Part shown: positions 1 to 10,965 of the stretch, one piece after another
Layout: each line of letters opens with the position of its first letter
Position numbering within the stretch: the stretch's first letter is position 1
Assembly: GCA_963924555.1 (NCBI GenBank)
Contig: OZ004598.1
Span: 5,058,858-5,122,857, forward strand
DNA length: 64,000 nt
Direction: 5' to 3'
Source: Crambe crambe
Lineage: Eukaryota; Porifera; Demospongiae; Poecilosclerida; Crambeidae
The notes under the pieces: model-generated
What the model was told of the DNA's origin: nothing
The model's input: the letters and a program-made list of their open reading frames with translations, nothing else
Databases searched by the model: none
Made by a program: the position numbers and the translations under genes

Positions 1-1125
<1,125 letters not shown>

Positions 1126-1200
1126 ACGGTATTGAGTGAATTTTAGCTCATAATGACATATCATTAGGATATTTTTATTAGGATGCCAATTTTATGATTC

Positions 1201-1212
1201 TGCGCATGCGCG
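1201..1212. promoter_or_regulatory. NRF1-type palindrome upstream of NCAPH
   Basis: TGCGCATGCGCG matches the NRF1 consensus YGCGCAYGCGCR and lies 129 bp before the NCAPH start codon, inside the 215-bp gap after the GPI stop. Use as a promoter element is inferred from the motif and its position. Confidence 0.5.
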
Positions 1213-1340
1213 TGATCTGTAAGCGTAAGGTGTGCATTAATTCAAATCTAAAATTAAAAATTGGCGGGAAATTTTGCTGGAGAGAAGGTAGCAAGCTAGC
1301 TTGCTTGAAAAGAACTCTGTAAGCTCTCAGCAACTTAACT

Positions 1341-4300
1341 ATGAGCAGCAGTGTGAAGAAGCAGAAGCACCTGTCCACTCCTTCTGGAGTCAGAGAGGGA
1401 GGTGGCTTCATCCCTTTAAGTTCGGCCATATCTGCAAGAAGGCGGATGGACCTATCTCCAGCTGGTTTCCCACGGACTCCTCGCCCTCTGGCCAGCGGAG
1501 TAGTCCAAGTCAATGACGACGAGGCAGAAAGGAGGCAGCGCCGTCTCCAAAGCAACATGTGTACCATGTTATCACCTGGATGCCACACCCCCAAGGGAAC
1601 AGCTGGCTCTGACCAGTCAGTTTGACATACAACAGGACATGTACCTAGCCCTAGCCTGCTCCCAAATAATTCTATTGCCAATGTTTGTTATCTGTAGTGC
1701 TGTATTCCACTGCAGGACACGTGTTATAGAAAGCAGTTCTACCAGCTCACTATCCAACTCTCAACTGACGGAACACTATGCCAACTGCATTAAGCTCTCC
1801 TCTCAGAATGTAAGTCTTTATTTGTGCCTTTGGACTCCTCCTGGATATATATAATTATATATTACCCCTTTGCTTAGAAAATTAGTTCCAAGAATGCATT
1901 TGGTCTCCATCTGATTGATCATATGCTGAGACTACTCAAGATGAGAGGAGAAATATCCAACTTTCAGGTATTGAAATGAAATTTCATTTCATTATAATGG
2001 TGTTTCACTAATAACCCCCTCTCTCCTCACACGCACACACACACACAGATAGCAAGTTCTACTCTGGATGCCAGTGCTAAGATTTATGCAGGACGTGTTG
2101 ATTCCATGTACAACGATGCCTACAAAGTCCTTGGAGGACTGGGGAGGGAGCATCATGGTAACTATAGTGCTTGTATTATGTATAAGGTCATGTGACAATC
2201 ACATGATGCATGCAGGTGCCAATGGGGAAGAGGAAGAAGGCGGAGAAGAAGGAAAAGAAGCCGGAAATGAAGAAGGGGAGGGGAAAAAACGTGGCAAGAA
2301 ACACAAGAAGTCCAGCACCATTCCTGGACTCATGATCGAGAAGGATCCAAGTGTTTTGGATTTGGCCGATTTTGATTTGGAGTCGCGAGTGGACCCTCTC
2401 TTTAAGAAGACGGCAGCTGCCTTCGATGAGGGTGGAGTTGGTGGGCTCCTTTTAAACAACATCAACGTCCAGTAAGGGTGAAAGTGACTATGAAGGGTGT
2501 GGCTAGTTCTCATTGTGTGTGGGGTGACGATGAAGTCTTGTGTTTCTCATTCAGGGATGATAACTGCAGTCTGACATTAGATGCCTCTCAGATGCCTGTG
2601 ACCTCGGACCAACCATGCGAGGGGACCATTGTACACATTGAAGAAGGTAACAAATTTCCTGAAAATCTGCCCAAGTTCCATTACAGTGGATTTCTTCACT
2701 GACCCTAGGACTATTTGACCTTGCTGCACTTCAGTCACGTCAGATCTGTCCCACTTTTGCTAATTTCAAATTCAATTCCACTGATACTGTGAGTGAGCCC
2801 CTTTTATAATTATAATCATTGTGATATCATTTCCTTAGGAGGGACTCTGGAATTTCCCTAGCCTCAGCAGTGGGGAAGTGGGTGGAACTGGAAGGGATGG
2901 GGGTGTGGACCGAGATAGTAAGATGTAGCACGTGGGTTCGTTAGAAGGAGTTGATGCTAATTTTTATGGTCACACAGGTGCAGACTTCACCATGTTGGAT
3001 TGCCCGCCCACTGCTCCTGATTTTGGTGATGATGGTGATGATGATGGCTTCGGAAATACACCAGCAATGGATGCAAATGTACATAACCGGATACTGTGAA
3101 TATTTCATACCGTGCTCTGTGTGTTCATGCAGGATGATTTAACAGCCACCAGAGGGGACATCACAGCTCTTGGTGTTTGCAGCGATAACCAGGTGGCTCA
3201 GTTTGTACCTGCTGCTGGAGCTGAGAGGTATATGATAATATTACCAACAACACAGCCCCAAGAGTCATGGGGAATGTAATATACTCTGGCTCTGTAGTGA
3301 GAAGACCTCAGCTTCGGTGCCCCCAGGGATGGGAGACCTTTGTCTGACCGATCTGATCGTCCCCTCGGATTATTCCTATTTCACGCCAGCTGTGATTGCC
3401 TCATGGGCGGGCCCTCAACACTGGAAACTCAGACCCAGAAACACCACTGTCAAGAAGACAAATGGTAAATATTAGTATGAACTCTCTCTCTCATTCCAAT
3501 CTCTTGTGTTATTGTTGTTATTTTAGAGACAGAAGCAAAACCAAAGAAGAGAAAAGGATCCACAAGTTTCAAAGTCAATTTCACCAATAAGCCAGATAAA
3601 TCTCTCTTTGCTAAAAGCAAAGTTAGTTCTAGTGTGTGTCTTCATATACCATATCATTCTCTGATCGTGCATTAATCCAGGGATCTACCCAATTGAGCAA
3701 GGCAACACTGGCTAAGCTGGACACATCACAGACCACTCTACCTCGTGATCCTCACACTGATGTGGACGTCCTTCACAGGCTCTTCTGTCGGCCAAAATGG
3801 AAGGTGTGGACATACGTATATCTGTTGTGCAAGTGTCCTTCCAATCAAGATGGTTTATTTTTGTAGATCAGACGGCAAAAGAAACAAGCTGGTATAGTTG
3901 ATGAAGGCTTGGAAGGTATGTATATATAATATCATGTGACTGACTTATTGATGTCACATGACTATGCAGGAGACTGGTACGACTACAGCAATGACAATGA
4001 CCAGCTCAATTATTGTGCTCCAGCAAATGATGTAATGTCACATCACATGATTTTACATGATGTTATTAACAATATCCGTCACATATTTAGGGGGACGATA
4101 GTGACGTGCCACTGGATGAGCCTGGATTTTCTCAAGGCTTCTTTGATCAGACTCAGCCTGATGTCCCTTCCCAACCCACCGGAACTACAACAGATGGTAC
4201 AGAACTGGGAGGAGACAATTTGGTGGCTCAGCCTCATAAGGTTGGAACATATAGTACAAGATCTATAACTTATCCCTTGTTCTTACATGAACTTGCTTGC

Positions 4301-4842
4301 AGGTGAATCAAGTTCTGATAAATTATGCTCGAAGTGCCAAGAAAGTGGACGTGAAGAAATTAAAGGGGAAAATGTGGGAAGTCATTTCACGAGAACCTCA
4401 AGAAGAAGAGGTAAGCCCTTTACCATACCAAAAACCTTGAAGGAGTAGTAGATCTAGATCCTCCAGTTATAGAACCAAATCTTTGTTGTTGCTTTGCTGG
4501 TAGTAGTGTGACTTGTAATTGTTGTTATATGCAGACGGATTCTTCTTCTGATGGAGGCGGGGTTAATTTCAGTTCCATGTACTCCAAACTCCCTTCCATT
4601 GTATCCAGTGCTATGGCCAGAAACATCTCTGTCCCCATTTGCTTTGTCTGTCTCCTTCATCTCGCCAATGAGAAGGTATAAGGTTGGTTCCCAGAACACA
4701 GTGCTGGCCTTAAGTTAGAGTAGGATTAACTTGCACTGTACTATGCCCTGGAATTGAAGGCTTGTCAGGCATGCTCAAACACCAGTTGGATAGGCAGCTG
4801 GATATGTTGGTGCAGAGTGTTGGAAGTCCAAACCACACCTAG
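1341..4842 (+). CDS. NCAPH: Condensin complex subunit 2 (kleisin, Barren/CND2 family)
   Basis: NCAPH is the kleisin that closes the condensin I ring by bridging the SMC2 and SMC4 heads during mitotic chromosome compaction. I read 19 exons: 1341-1558, 1716-1809, 1878-1967, 2049-2157, 2216-2471, 2555-2646, 2709-2788, 2839-2917, 2978-3078, 3133-3227, 3298-3464, 3527-3621, 3681-3803, 3867-3915, 3970-4031, 4091-4240, 4303-4410, 4535-4675 and tentatively 4786-4842. They sum to 721 residues, close to the vertebrate length. Conserved blocks include QLTEHYANCIKLSSQN, KNAFGLHLIDHM, DPLFKKTAAAFDEGG, YSYFTPAVIASWAGPQHW, a DWYDYSN acidic stretch, NQVLINYARSAKKVDVKKLK (winged helix) and ISVPICFVCLLHLANEK. 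The first donor (1559) is chosen by phase and shortens the segment before QLTEHY relative to vertebrates. The last exon, encoding LDRQLDMLVQSVGSPNHT, is weak; reading through the 4676 donor would stop at once. Confidence 0.93.
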
Positions 4843-5027
4843 TGATAAGTGTCACCAGAATTGATCTGTTATCGGCTCCTACCAGATATCACTCCCAAGT
4901 GGTTGTGCATTGAGGGGAGGGGCCTATATTTTGTAGTGCCAGTCCAGGGTTAAGCTGTTCTATTTATCAGCTGAATCAATAGAGTGTGTACATGTAGCAT
5001 ACATAATTATGACAGTGTTCTTGACTG
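4843..5027. other. Spacer between NCAPH and the minus-strand gene
   Basis: No gene is called here. The sequence recurs with a few percent divergence at about 13700-13907, so it belongs to the duplicated unit. An alternative minus-strand frame of the neighbouring gene runs into it as far as 4960. Confidence 0.4.
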
Positions 5028-5730
5028 TTAAGGGAACCCTACGCTCCAGGCCAGAGACTGTATAGTGTAACTGTAGAAGAGAGTGCCCCAGCTCCTTAAC
5101 ATATTCAACTGCACTGGATAAGCCAGCCATAAATAGGGTATCCATGGTGATGGCATATAGTAGTAGTGCCTGATCCGTAGCTGTTGGCCTGTCATTCGTG
5201 ACATTCTCCTTGCCCGTTCTTCAAATGTCGTCCAAGAAGGAAACTGTAGTTGGGCATTGCGGTACGGCTGTAACTGATTCCCTGAGCTTGCCACATGTAT
5301 ATACCTGCAGTTTGGAGATGGCAATCAAAGCACTATATACTAATAATTATTACATACTTTAGCTGTGCTTGTGTCAAATGATGGTCTTCTGAGTATGATA
5401 ACTGAGATAACTGTGCCTGTGTCAAATGATCTTCTCCAGTATACTCTTTTTGTCTGATAGGAATGGGGACATAGATCCCATCCTTGTGGTACTTGGGGAT
5501 CTTTGTCCAGGATATGTGCTGGAAAGGAAACTGTGGTTGGGTCTGAGGGTATGGCTGTTGATTCCCCACATTCCTGGACAATATAAAAGTGCTAGCATAA
5601 TTTAATTATGCATGTAATATACATACCTGCTTTGATCCTCTCGTTGAGTGCCATAAAGAGGAACGTGGACCCTATCCCTGTAGTATTTGAGAGCTCTGGT
5701 GTCAGCACTAGTCAACTGTTTTGGATCCAT
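5028..5730 (-). CDS. Unrecognised protein with YHKDGIYVP motif, 3 exons
   Basis: I do not recognise this gene. Three minus-strand exons (5627-5730, 5358-5573, 5028-5304) have GT..AG borders and matching phases and give 198 residues from an ATG at 5730 to a TAA. Exon 1 encodes RALKYYRDRVHVPLYG. Exon 2 encodes NQQPYPQTQPQFPF, then WTKIPKYHKDGIYVPIPIR and two copies of an EDHLTQAQL element. Exon 3 repeats the NQLQPYRNAQLQFPSWT pattern. The same motif occurs in exon-sized pieces at 7805-7890, 9331-9434, 14245-14480 and 15133-15236. No signal peptide or clear membrane segment is visible. Exon 3 also carries a second open frame on the same strand, ending at 4960, whose translation looks more protein-like, so the 3' part of the model is unsure. 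It is convergent with NCAPH. Confidence 0.45.
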
Positions 5731-6085
5731 GTCTAAATAAATAGCTTGACTCCTATGCAACCATCTGAATACTTTAGTAGCAACGTGGCCTCTCACGGGA
5801 TTTAATGTGACGTAGTACGTAACATTAATTAGATGTACTGTATACATCATATTATATGGAAGTATATAGTATAGTATATACTAGAGATGCTCGTATAGCA
5901 TTAGTTGGGCGAGCAAGCAGCCAGTGGTCATTTCAATGTGCTCCTCCCTCACTTATGATTATATAGCCCCAACAGTGACTTTCGATATCTAGCTATTCAG
6001 GTTGTTAACTGACTTGGTGCATTCCCAGCTAGCATTAGAGTGTCTTCTCTGAACCCAGGCTACCACTCCTGTTCAGACTCAGTAG
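5731..6085. other. AT-rich upstream flank, no gene seen
   Basis: This stretch would hold the promoter of the minus-strand gene ending at 5028. I see no coding signal and no distinct regulatory motif in it. Confidence 0.3.
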
Positions 6086-6336
6086 CTAGTCTCTCAAATA
6101 ATGAGCCCTCATATGCTCTAATCTGGCAGCTCTGTGTTCTGCTGACTCTGCTCTCCTTCTGGCTCTCATTTGCATTTCTTTGCTAGTCTTGTTTTTCTCT
6201 GTTCCTTTGACTCTGTTCTCCTTCTAGCTCTGTCTCTTTCATTTCTTTCATGAGGTCTCGCTCTTCTTTGCTGGTCAGTTTCTAGAGGGTGTTCTGGGGC
6301 CCTCCTTCGCTTGTTTTCTGGTTCTCTGGGTTTCAT
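6086..6336 (-). pseudogene. Degenerate arginine-rich repeat ORF, Helitron-like remnant
   Basis: A 56-codon minus-strand ORF starts with ATG at 6336 (MKPREPENKRRRAPE...) and continues with R-rich repeats such as RARRRTESKEQRKTRLAKK, stopping at 6166. One frameshift onward the pattern resumes as RARRRAESAEHRAARLEHMR and ends at a TAG at 6086. Repeats of the form RR[AT]ESxE[HQ]RxxRL are typical of the N-terminal region of Helitron-type and related transposon proteins in invertebrates, so I infer a broken transposable-element fragment. No helicase or Rep domain follows within the window. Confidence 0.4.
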
Positions 6337-6416
6337 AATACTCGCTACAATAGTGTTTCAACTTCAAGCTTAACGAAAATGATTGCTTATTATGACGTTG
6401 CTTAGTAGCTATTTCA

Positions 6417-6428
6417 TGCGCATGCGCA
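6417..6428. promoter_or_regulatory. NRF1-type palindrome
   Basis: TGCGCATGCGCA is a perfect palindrome matching the NRF1 consensus. It lies about 690 bp upstream of the minus-strand novel gene and 80 bp upstream of the Helitron-like remnant. Function is not shown. Confidence 0.35.
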
Positions 6429-6551
6429 TTTTGAGTGACGTACGTTACATATAAATATCGCGAATTTCCATTTTGACCAATTAGTGTGGGGCTTCGCTCG
6501 CTCGCCAACTATATGGTGAGGTGCTTGGCTGAAAGTAAGCTGGGAACCCTT

Positions 6552-6642
6552 GTTGTTGTTGTTGTTGTTTTGTTTTTTGTTGTTGTTTTTGTTTTGTTTT
6601 TTGTTTTTTTTTTGTTTGTTTTTTGTTTGTTTCTTTCATTTT
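6552..6642 (+). repeat. GTT/T-rich low-complexity tract
   Basis: A run of (TTG)n grading into T-rich sequence. The open frames across it are low-complexity Val/Phe/Leu artefacts. Confidence 0.8.
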
Positions 6643-6838
6643 TTAAGGGCCTGGGGGGCAATGAAAGGCATCCCCCATTTCTCTATCATTGATATCCCAA
6701 AATGCTGTTTCTTTAGTCTGACCTATGGGACAGCTAGGACAGGGCAGTGAGGGGACAATATAGGGTGGTGGGGTGGTGGGCATTAGTTGGAGGGCTGAGG
6801 GAACACGATGTGCATGGTTATCAAAGCTATGTCTTTTA

Positions 6839-7082
6839 TGGCTTCTGTAACAGCTGGTCAAGTACAAGTGACCTCTTGGACTTCAACATAGCACTACCAT
6901 AACTCCATTTATTATACACACTGAGATAAAGCATTTGTCTTTAAGCATAATTATTTATGCTTTTAAGCAAAGCATATTAAAGCATATCTTAAAATGAAGC
7001 AATGTTCAACAAAATAATACACATCAGTTCAATGAGGACAGTATGAAATAATAATTATGGGAAATGACAATAATAAATACAA
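6839..7082. repeat. 3'-flank repeat, copy 1 of 4
   Basis: This block shares distinctive strings (CAAGTACAAGTGACCTC, CAATGAGGACAGTATGAAA, GGGAAATGACAATAATAAA) with 8420-8762, 9865-10175 and 15728-16046. The last copy is the immediate 3' flank of the RNF213-like gene, so the others are probably duplicates of that flank. Confidence 0.75.
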
Positions 7083-7099
7083 AGGTACATTGACTCCTA

Positions 7100-7395
7100 A
7101 TAGAGAACATAAGCAGAATAGTTACCACTGTTACAACCACACATTGACTTTTGACCTATTTTTTGTCTGGCTTTGAATTTCATCTTGTGGACACCCTTTA
7201 CCACACCAAGCCCATTCATGGCATCATCACGTAATTGCACTCGCTGCTTGTGGAAACTCTCAGCAAATTGCTGGAGGGGACGTGTTTGCTCCAGAAACTG
7301 CACCATGGCCTCCACAGGGTAGAATTCAGCAATATCGGACTTGACCACATGGTTATCCTCAAGCGATCCAGAGCACTGATGATGCCAATGAACAA
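7100..7395 (-). pseudogene. Fragment of the RNF213-like gene's terminal SAM exon
   Basis: Read on the minus strand this matches the last SAM exon at 16151-16430: AEFYPVEAMVQFLEQTRPLQQFAESF corresponds to the intact copy (which has AELYPVEAVVQFLEQTRPLQ). Internal deletions remove the QQIDGELLLNASDD segment and an RLVVK-type piece, and the ending runs into unrelated frame. No start, splice context or stop is conserved. It marks the right end of the duplicated NCAPH-to-SAM unit. Confidence 0.8.
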
Positions 7396-7424
7396 GTTGG
7401 CATACTGTGTGCATTTGGTTTTCC

Positions 7425-7470
7425 TTCCTCACCAAAAAAAAAAAAAACTCGCCAAAAAAAAAAAATCCTG
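7425..7470. repeat. Poly-A tracts
   Basis: Two A-runs of about 13 and 11 bases lie just beyond the end of homology to the SAM exon. Confidence 0.6.
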
Positions 7471-7496
7471 TATGTGACACTATGTTTCTGCAGTTC

Positions 7497-7700
7497 AGAG
7501 ATGACGCATGACACACATGAGGATTATAACTCTTTATAAATGATCTGACCATGAAAAGAGTTGATTGGCCATAATTATTATGATACAGCCTTTAAATTCC
7601 AGATGACACATGAGGATTATAACTCTTTTGAAAGGATCTGACAAAATGTCAAACCATGAGAAGAGTTGATCGGCCTTATTATGATACGGCCTTTAAATTC
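7497..7700. repeat. Tandem duplication of about 100 bp
   Basis: Two direct copies share ATGAGGATTATAACTCTTT, AAAGAGTTGAT, GGCC..ATTATGATAC and GCCTTTAAATTCC. The copies have diverged by small indels. No coding content is seen. Confidence 0.7.
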
Positions 7701-7804
7701 CTAAGTGTAATGGGATGTATTATGATGTCAGACCAAGACAAATCTTGATCATACATTTGACCTTTTGACCCGGTAAATGGACTGTTATAATCCTCACTGC
7801 TGAT

Positions 7805-8083
7805 TTGATCCTGTGTCAAGTCTCATTGAGTGCTATAAAGAGGAATATAGACCCCACCCCTGTGGTATTTGAGAGCTCTGGTGTTGGCTGAATTTCTAGA
7901 ACTTGTGGCGTTGGTTATATATTAGAATGTGGTAGGCTTTAATTAACTAATTGTTAAAATTCACTTGCCTGTATTGCACCCATTGCTTGACTTTGACAGC
8001 TGTAACTAGCTTCACTATGTACATTAATACTGCATGTGGTAGCTAGTTTGAGTATGTGTAGTAATATTAATTGATTAGTGTAG
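7805..8083 (-). pseudogene. Broken copy of the YHRDGVYVPL exon plus flank
   Basis: The minus-strand reading ANTRALKYHRGGVYIPLYSTQ is followed by an in-frame stop before a DLTQDQI tail, so this exon copy is dead. The adjoining 7900-8083 is the same flank found at 9435-9660 and 15237-15520 (shared strings GTGGTAGGCTTTAATTAA and ATTGTTAAAATTCACTTGCC). Confidence 0.6.
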
Positions 8084-8419
8084 ATCGAGATGCAGGGACC
8101 CAGAAAACTAATGGCTATTGAACGGTTAAGTGTAAATTGAAATCATTTTCAAGAGGGGGGACCCCATTTTAAAAACAGTTCACTTTCAGCCAAGTGCTTC
8201 ACCCAATCACAGTCCTCAAATTTCTCTTATAGCTAGACCCCCCTGAATTTTTTTCCCTGAGCTCTAAGCATTAGTGGCAGACATTCAGTAGTTGCCCACA
8301 TGTTCCAATTTGCCAAAATGCTGGAGAATACTGTTTCTTTATATCTGGTGTTGGTCACATACCTGTGGTAAATACAGTGAGGGAACAGAGGGCAGGAGGT
8401 AACAAGACGTAGACATGGG

Positions 8420-8762
8420 CATCAAAGCAAAGTTGTGAACAATAATATGTAGCTAAATGCATTTTGTGGCTTCTGTAACAAAATTTATCAGCTGATCAAG
8501 ATTTCTTTGGCTGCAGAAATTAGTGCTCTCAAGTACAAGTGACCTCTCGGACTTCAACATAGCAGCACCCTAACTCAACTCAACCACTTTATGATCATCC
8601 ATTCATTATTAATTTTATATTATACATACATACTGAGATAAATACAATAGCATTTGTACACTTTAAAATGAAGCAATGTTCAAAATACACACACAAAAAA
8701 AGTATCAGTTCAATGAGGACAGTATGAAATAATAATATGGGAAATGACAATAATAAATGCAA
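8420..8762. repeat. 3'-flank repeat, copy 2 of 4
   Basis: Long near-identical match to 15728-16046, including TATCAGCTGATC, TTTCTTTGGCTGCAG and the CATTTGTACA..TTTAAAATGAA string. No SAM coding sequence follows this copy. The next 90 bases instead resemble the intron/exon edge near 16860-16920. Confidence 0.75.
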
Positions 8763-9309
8763 AACCTATAGTTAAGTGGATTTTTCTCTTGAAAAATTCA
8801 AGTGGGGTTAAAATTCCCTTCCTCCTGCAACCTCAGGGTACATGACACTATGTTCCTGCAGTTCAGAGGCTAATATAATGAAAAGCACGCACACACTGAA
8901 AATGCTGATGATATCATTCATTTCCAATTATTTATAAATAGTTAACATGTTTCTATTACAGAGTCCACGTTTTGAGGTAGCTAATGGCTTGTCATGGCAA
9001 CACCGTCGTAGACTGGTCACTAAAGACACTCCAGCTAATTATTAATGCTGTTGCTCTACAGATGCAGATCAGATGGAATAGGTAATGGTCGGCAGTCTGG
9101 AGTTATGGAATACAAGTCATCTAGTATTACTATAATAAGAATGTACGCTTTTTTTCAAAGACGGCACAGAATTGAAGGATTTCGCTTTTTTTTAATGAAT
9201 AACCAGCTGCTGTGTGCTCGCAGCTGTTTGAACTGTGGTAAGTGCGCTAGCTCCTAGATCTAGATCAGGCAATCTGGAGTGTGCATTATATGGAGTATAG
9301 GTCAACCCT
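8763..9309. other. Non-coding stretch, nothing recognised
   Basis: Apart from a short piece near 8780-8880 resembling 14900-15110 and 16860-16920, I see no gene, RNA or motif here. Small open frames are unsupported. Confidence 0.3.
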
Positions 9310-9321
9310 TGCGCATGCGCT
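9310..9321. promoter_or_regulatory. NRF1-type palindrome
   Basis: TGCGCATGCGCT lies directly downstream, on the minus strand, of an isolated YHRDGVYVPL exon copy. A role in transcription is only suggested by the motif. Confidence 0.3.
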
Positions 9322-9330
9322 AATACACAC

Positions 9331-9434
9331 CTGATTTGATCCTGTGTCAAGTCTCGAGTGATATGAAGAGGGACATAGACCCCATCCCTGTGGTACTTGA
9401 GAGCTCTGGTGTTGGCTGAATTTATACTAGTCAC
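9331..9434 (-). pseudogene. Orphan copy of the YHRDGVYVPL first exon
   Basis: An ATG at 9434 opens MTSINSANTRALKYHRDGVY followed by VPLHITRDLTQDQIR and a GTGTGT donor-like end at 9330. It is intact as an exon and almost identical to 15133-15236, but I see no partner exons 2 and 3 downstream on the minus strand before the next fragment. It could still be an expressed first exon splicing over a distance, so 'pseudogene' is provisional. Confidence 0.45.
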
Positions 9435-9660
9435 TAGAACTTGTGGCCTTCGCTATATAATAGAGTGTGGTAGGCTTTAATTAATTAATTGTTAAAATTC
9501 ACTTGCCTGTACTGCACCCATTGCTTGACTTTTGACAACTGAAAGTAGGACTTTTGAGAAGTGATATTCCCCTCCCTAACCTGGATTTCCATACAAGTGG
9601 ACCTCCAATCCTGCACGTGTAGCTATTTTGAGCATGCGTAGTAATATTGATTAATTAGTG
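9435..9660. repeat. Flank repeat of the YHRDGVYVPL exon, second copy
   Basis: Same sequence as 7900-8083 and 15237-15520, ending in the AGTAATATTGATTAATTAGTG string. Confidence 0.7.
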
Positions 9661-9864
9661 TCAAATTTCTCTTATAGCTACAGGCCTTGCATGGAAGTAA
9701 GCATTTGAGATGCCAGAGGGCACTGAGACACATGCACAAGTAACTCATCACAGAAATTGAAACATTAACATTCTATGTGAACCCAGTCCCTTGGGTTGGT
9801 AAGGGTTGTCGCTACACCAGACTCTTCAGATCATTGATTCAACAGAGTGCACTATTAATGTTTC

Positions 9865-10175
9865 CATTCAAAGCGAAGTTGGCAATAATATGTAGCTAAG
9901 TGCATTTTTGAAATCTATCAGCTGATCCAGATTTCTTTGGCTGCAGGAATTAGTACTCTCAAGTACAAGTGACCTCTTGGACTTCATAGCAGCACCGTAC
10001 CCTAACTCAACCCAACCACTTTATGATCATCCATTCATTAATATTCTACATACTGAGATAAATACAATAGCATTTGTACATTTTAAAATGAACAAAATAC
10101 ACACAAAAAAAAGTATCAGTTCAATGAGGACAGTATGAAATAATAATTATGGGAAATGACAATAATAAATGCAAA
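9865..10175. repeat. 3'-flank repeat, copy 3 of 4
   Basis: Colinear with 15728-16046 and followed, as in the intact locus, by the start of the SAM exon at 10258. The 9660-9860 stretch before it also matches 15540-15725 (shared GAACCCAGTCCCTTGGGTTG). Confidence 0.75.
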
Positions 10176-10257
10176 AAGTACATTGACTCCTAATAGAGAA
10201 CATAGCATAATAATAATAGTTACAACAACCACACAAGACTTTTGACCTAATTTGAGT

Positions 10258-10308
10258 TTAATCCAGCCTGGCTTTGAATTTCTGCCAAATCATCATCTTG
10301 TGGACACC
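10258..10308 (-). pseudogene. Truncated SAM-exon fragment
   Basis: The sequence matches the last about 50 bases of the RNF213-like coding region, including the TAA context TTTAATCCAGCCTGGC, then stops abruptly at GACACCCTT where the inverted-repeat element begins. Confidence 0.75.
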
Positions 10309-10965
10309 CTTCATAGACTATATAGGTTCCTACATGGACTGGAAACGCTTATTAAATTAATATTAACAAGCACTTCCGGTCGTGTGAGGAAAGATCACTT
10401 TAACCGTACAAGCTTGTAAGTGGCTATGAAGAGGCTGAACTCTGCCAGGGAGACTATACTACAAGATGCCAAGACCCTGGGATTATTGTCAGAGCAAAAC
10501 TCGAGTTAAAGTGAGTTAAAATTGCATATAAATACTTTGTGTAATTTTATCTCCTGAAGTAGTTCTATCATCCATAGTTAATGTGGTTGAGGACTTGAAG
10601 TACATGTTAGTAAATTGTTTTAAAAGATACATATCAACTTTCTACTACATTGTTACTAACTACTACACCTTTCTTTGTCAAATAGTATACCTGCTTTGCG
10701 TAATTTTCTAGGACCAAGTTTAACCTATCCAGCTCATACTGTAATATAAGCAGTTCATATAAAGTTTGCAGTGTTGCATGGTATTGTTTTTATCCATTTG
10801 GGGTACATATTTGATTGTAGAAATTCACTAGACAGTTAATTAATTGATGGAAACAGCCGGCCCAGAATACAATATCCAGGTAAGTATTACCATAAATATA
10901 CGGAACACCGCAAGGCGGATGTAATTAATCATTTCCAGTCCATTCTGGAACCTCTATAGTCTATG
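10309..10965. mobile_element. Inverted-repeat-flanked insertion of about 650 bp
   Basis: The left end CATAGACTATATAGGTTCC and the right end, read in reverse complement as CATAGACTATAGAGGTTCC, form terminal inverted repeats. The similarity continues for about 45 bp (ATGGACTGGAAA..TTATTA). No target-site duplication is obvious. Inside, on +, are an ACTTCCGG box (10374-10381), a short ORF from an ATG at 10424 (MKRLNSARETILQDAKTLGL...) ending just before a GTGAGT, and a second exon-like segment METAGPEYNIQ ending at GTAAGT. The contents look like captured 5' exons of a host gene. I do not recognise that gene, and no transposase is present. Confidence 0.5.

Noticed and set aside
1513..1854. 113-codon ORF overlapping NCAPH exons 1-2
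   Set aside because: Only its last part matches NCAPH; the first part is in the wrong frame, and a splice from 1558 to 1716 explains the region better.
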